32,204 nt of DNA, taken from positions 1 to 32,204 of the forward strand of contig JAKPXB010000044.1 of the NCBI GenBank assembly GCA_029570375.1. Reading direction: 5' to 3'. The notes under the pieces were generated by a model. The model had not been told where the DNA came from. It saw only the letters and a program-made list of their open reading frames with translations, and did no database searches. The position numbers and the translations under genes are program-made. This DNA is from Bacillota bacterium. GTDB lineage: Bacteria; Bacillota; Clostridia; Saccharofermentanales; DTU023. Within the stretch, counting starts at the first letter, position 1; each line of letters starts with the position of its first letter. Below are positions 31,180 to 32,204 of the stretch, in pieces.

Positions 31180-32102
31180 AGGTCTCCCTCCCTTATCGAA
31201 ACTGTTTCCAAGTCAACATGATGAACGAAATCAACAGGCATGTCAAGGAAACGCTCCGCCTGGCAGCGGAATGTATCGATTGAATCGCTGCAATAGAACA
31301 CTGTTTCCGCGGGCCCCTCCGCTGAGCCGGCGCTGCCGGCGGGAACAAGCCATCCCCGCTCGCGCAGTATCGCTTCGGCTCGCTGCACAACAGCGGGCGC
31401 GCAGTCCGTCAGTATCGTGCCCTCCGGGAGCGCTTTGGCGATCGGTTCCGATAAGACGGGGAAGTGAGTACAGCCCAGGATGACGACATGGGGCTTGAAT
31501 TCTCTCATGGCGCGGAGATAACGCGCGGCGGTGAGATCCGGAATCTCCCCGCTCCACCATCCCTCTTCGACGAGAGGAACGAAAAGCGGGCACGCCTGCT
31601 GCAGAATCTCCGGCCGCCTCATTCCACGTGCGTCCGCGAGCACGCGGATTCTATCGGCGTATACGCCGCTCCGCACCGTTGTATCAGTCCCGAGAATGCC
31701 GATCCGGGCATCGCCCCGATGGTCGGGAGGGATCATCTCCAGAGCCATCTCCGATCCTCGTCCGACAACCTCGATAACGGGGACGGGATAAGCGCATTCG
31801 CGTATGATATCGCCTGCGACGGCGCTCGCCGTATTGCAGGCGATCACGATCATCTTGACGTGATGACTCAGGAGGAACGCCGTAATCTGAAGCACACACC
31901 GCCGGACTGTTTCAGCGGATTTCGATCCGTACGGGGAACGGCCGAGATCGCCGACATAAATGAAGCGCTCCGCCGGGAGGGCGTGGCGCATCATTTTCAG
32001 TACAGTTAATCCGCCGATGCCGGAATCGAAGACACCGATCGGAGCATCCTTCATATCAGCCGGAAACATTATCTGATCCATGGCGGGCTGTTTTTGCGAC
32101 AC
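31134..32102 (-). CDS. murI: Glutamate racemase
   Basis: MurI interconverts L- and D-glutamate for peptidoglycan. The protein has the diagnostic motifs PIGVFDSGIGGLTVLK, FIYVGDLGRSPYGSKS, the first catalytic Cys in VIACNTASAVA and the second in VILGCTHFPVL. The C-terminus (after VFYCSDSIDTFRCQAERFL) is about 40 residues longer than typical and overlaps the DUF1934 gene. The start is uncertain: GTG 32102 lies nine bases after the proS stop and could be reached by coupling; ATG 32081 or 32054 (MKDAPIGVFDSG) would give a more standard N-terminus, but none has a clear ribosome site. Confidence 0.93.
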   Translation of the reverse strand: MSQKQPAMDQIMFPADMKDAPIGVFDSGIGGLTVLKMMRHALPAERFIYVGDLGRSPYGSKSAETVRRCVLQITAFLLSHHVKMIVIACNTASAVAGDIIRECAYPVPVIEVVGRGSEMALEMIPPDHRGDARIGILGTDTTVRSGVYADRIRVLADARGMRRPEILQQACPLFVPLVEEGWWSGEIPDLTAARYLRAMREFKPHVVILGCTHFPVLSEPIAKALPEGTILTDCAPAVVQRAEAILRERGWLVPAGSAGSAEGPAETVFYCSDSIDTFRCQAERFLDMPVDFVHHVDLETVSIREGDLCCPRQISTVKPSSI

Positions 32103-32111
32103 TGAGGCGGC

Positions 32112-32204
32112 TTAATAGGCCTTGCCCCAGTACACGGAGTGCTTAGCGGGTTTGCCGCAGACAAAACAGACGCGTCCTTCTGTATCGCCGCCCTCCTCGA
32201 TGCA
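32112..32204 (-). CDS. proS: Prolyl-tRNA synthetase, C-terminal fragment
   Basis: Thirty codons and a stop reach the right edge. The sequence CIEEGGDTEGRVC, FVCGKPAKHSVYW, GKAY has the CxxCGxPAK zinc-site pattern and the terminal Tyr of the eukaryote/archaeal-type (ProRS type 3-like) C-terminal domain, also found in many Clostridia. It would charge tRNA-Pro. murI follows after nine bases. The call rests on a short piece only. Confidence 0.65.
   Translation of the reverse strand, partial: CIEEGGDTEGRVCFVCGKPAKHSVYWGKAY

Overview
The window looks like chromosome of a Gram-positive member of the Clostridia (Bacillota), moderately GC-rich over most of its length. The grounds are strong GGAGG-type ribosome binding sites, many sigma-A-like promoters (several with an extended -10, TGnTAnnnT), and a Firmicutes-type gene set: ZapA, YdbC, MltG, a DUF1934 protein, a sortase, a 3D-domain cell-wall protein, L32 with an intact zinc ribbon, and a ProRS whose C-terminus resembles the eukaryote/archaeal-like class. 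I cannot assign a genus. Two stretches are visibly AT-richer and look acquired or decaying: about 1-2900 (surface polysaccharide genes) and about 6650-8110 (a toxin-antitoxin-like pair).

Layout. 1-2878 (minus strand): a chain-length/co-polymerase-like membrane protein followed by three DegT-family aminotransferase pieces: one truncated, one frameshifted relic, and one running off the left edge. 3176-6037 (minus): a DUF4349 lipoprotein and an FGGY sugar kinase. 6381-8108: gene debris, with a remnant of an unknown plus-strand gene abutting a truncated DUF4411 toxin and an XRE/ImmA-IrrE partner carrying an in-frame stop. 8273-10956 (minus): trans-translation and tRNA modification (tsaD, smpB, an isochorismatase-fold hydrolase, and tmRNA with a readable tag). 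11254-12418 (plus): a 24-codon small ORF and a membrane-anchored alpha/beta hydrolase lacking its nucleophile serine. 12503-17566 (plus): a five-gene operon of P5C dehydrogenase plus a multisubunit Fe-S/flavin dehydrogenase, most simply a proline (or hydroxyproline) to glutamate pathway. 17693-21138 (minus): operon SH3/3D protein - rsmA - zapA - dut. 21508-22755 (plus): sortase. 22838-25674 (minus): glgP, a 58-residue ORF and ydbC. 25879-27659 (plus): a prepilin-peptidase-like protein and a CPBP-like membrane protein that may be leaderless. 27738-32204 (minus): mltG, der, rpmF, DUF1934, murI and the 3' end of proS.

How the genes work together. Most of the right two thirds is housekeeping (translation quality control, ribosome biogenesis, peptidoglycan synthesis and division). 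The proline-type operon is the clearest metabolic unit: one flavoprotein oxidises the imino acid, electrons pass through 2Fe-2S, 4Fe-4S and BFD-type centres to an NAD(P)/FAD flavoprotein, and the ALDH makes glutamate. I found no CRISPR array, insertion sequence, rRNA or tRNA gene. The best leads are the unusual distribution of Fe-S domains in the proline-type complex, the decayed toxin-antitoxin locus, an insertion inside dUTPase, and the pseudo-enzyme hydrolase.
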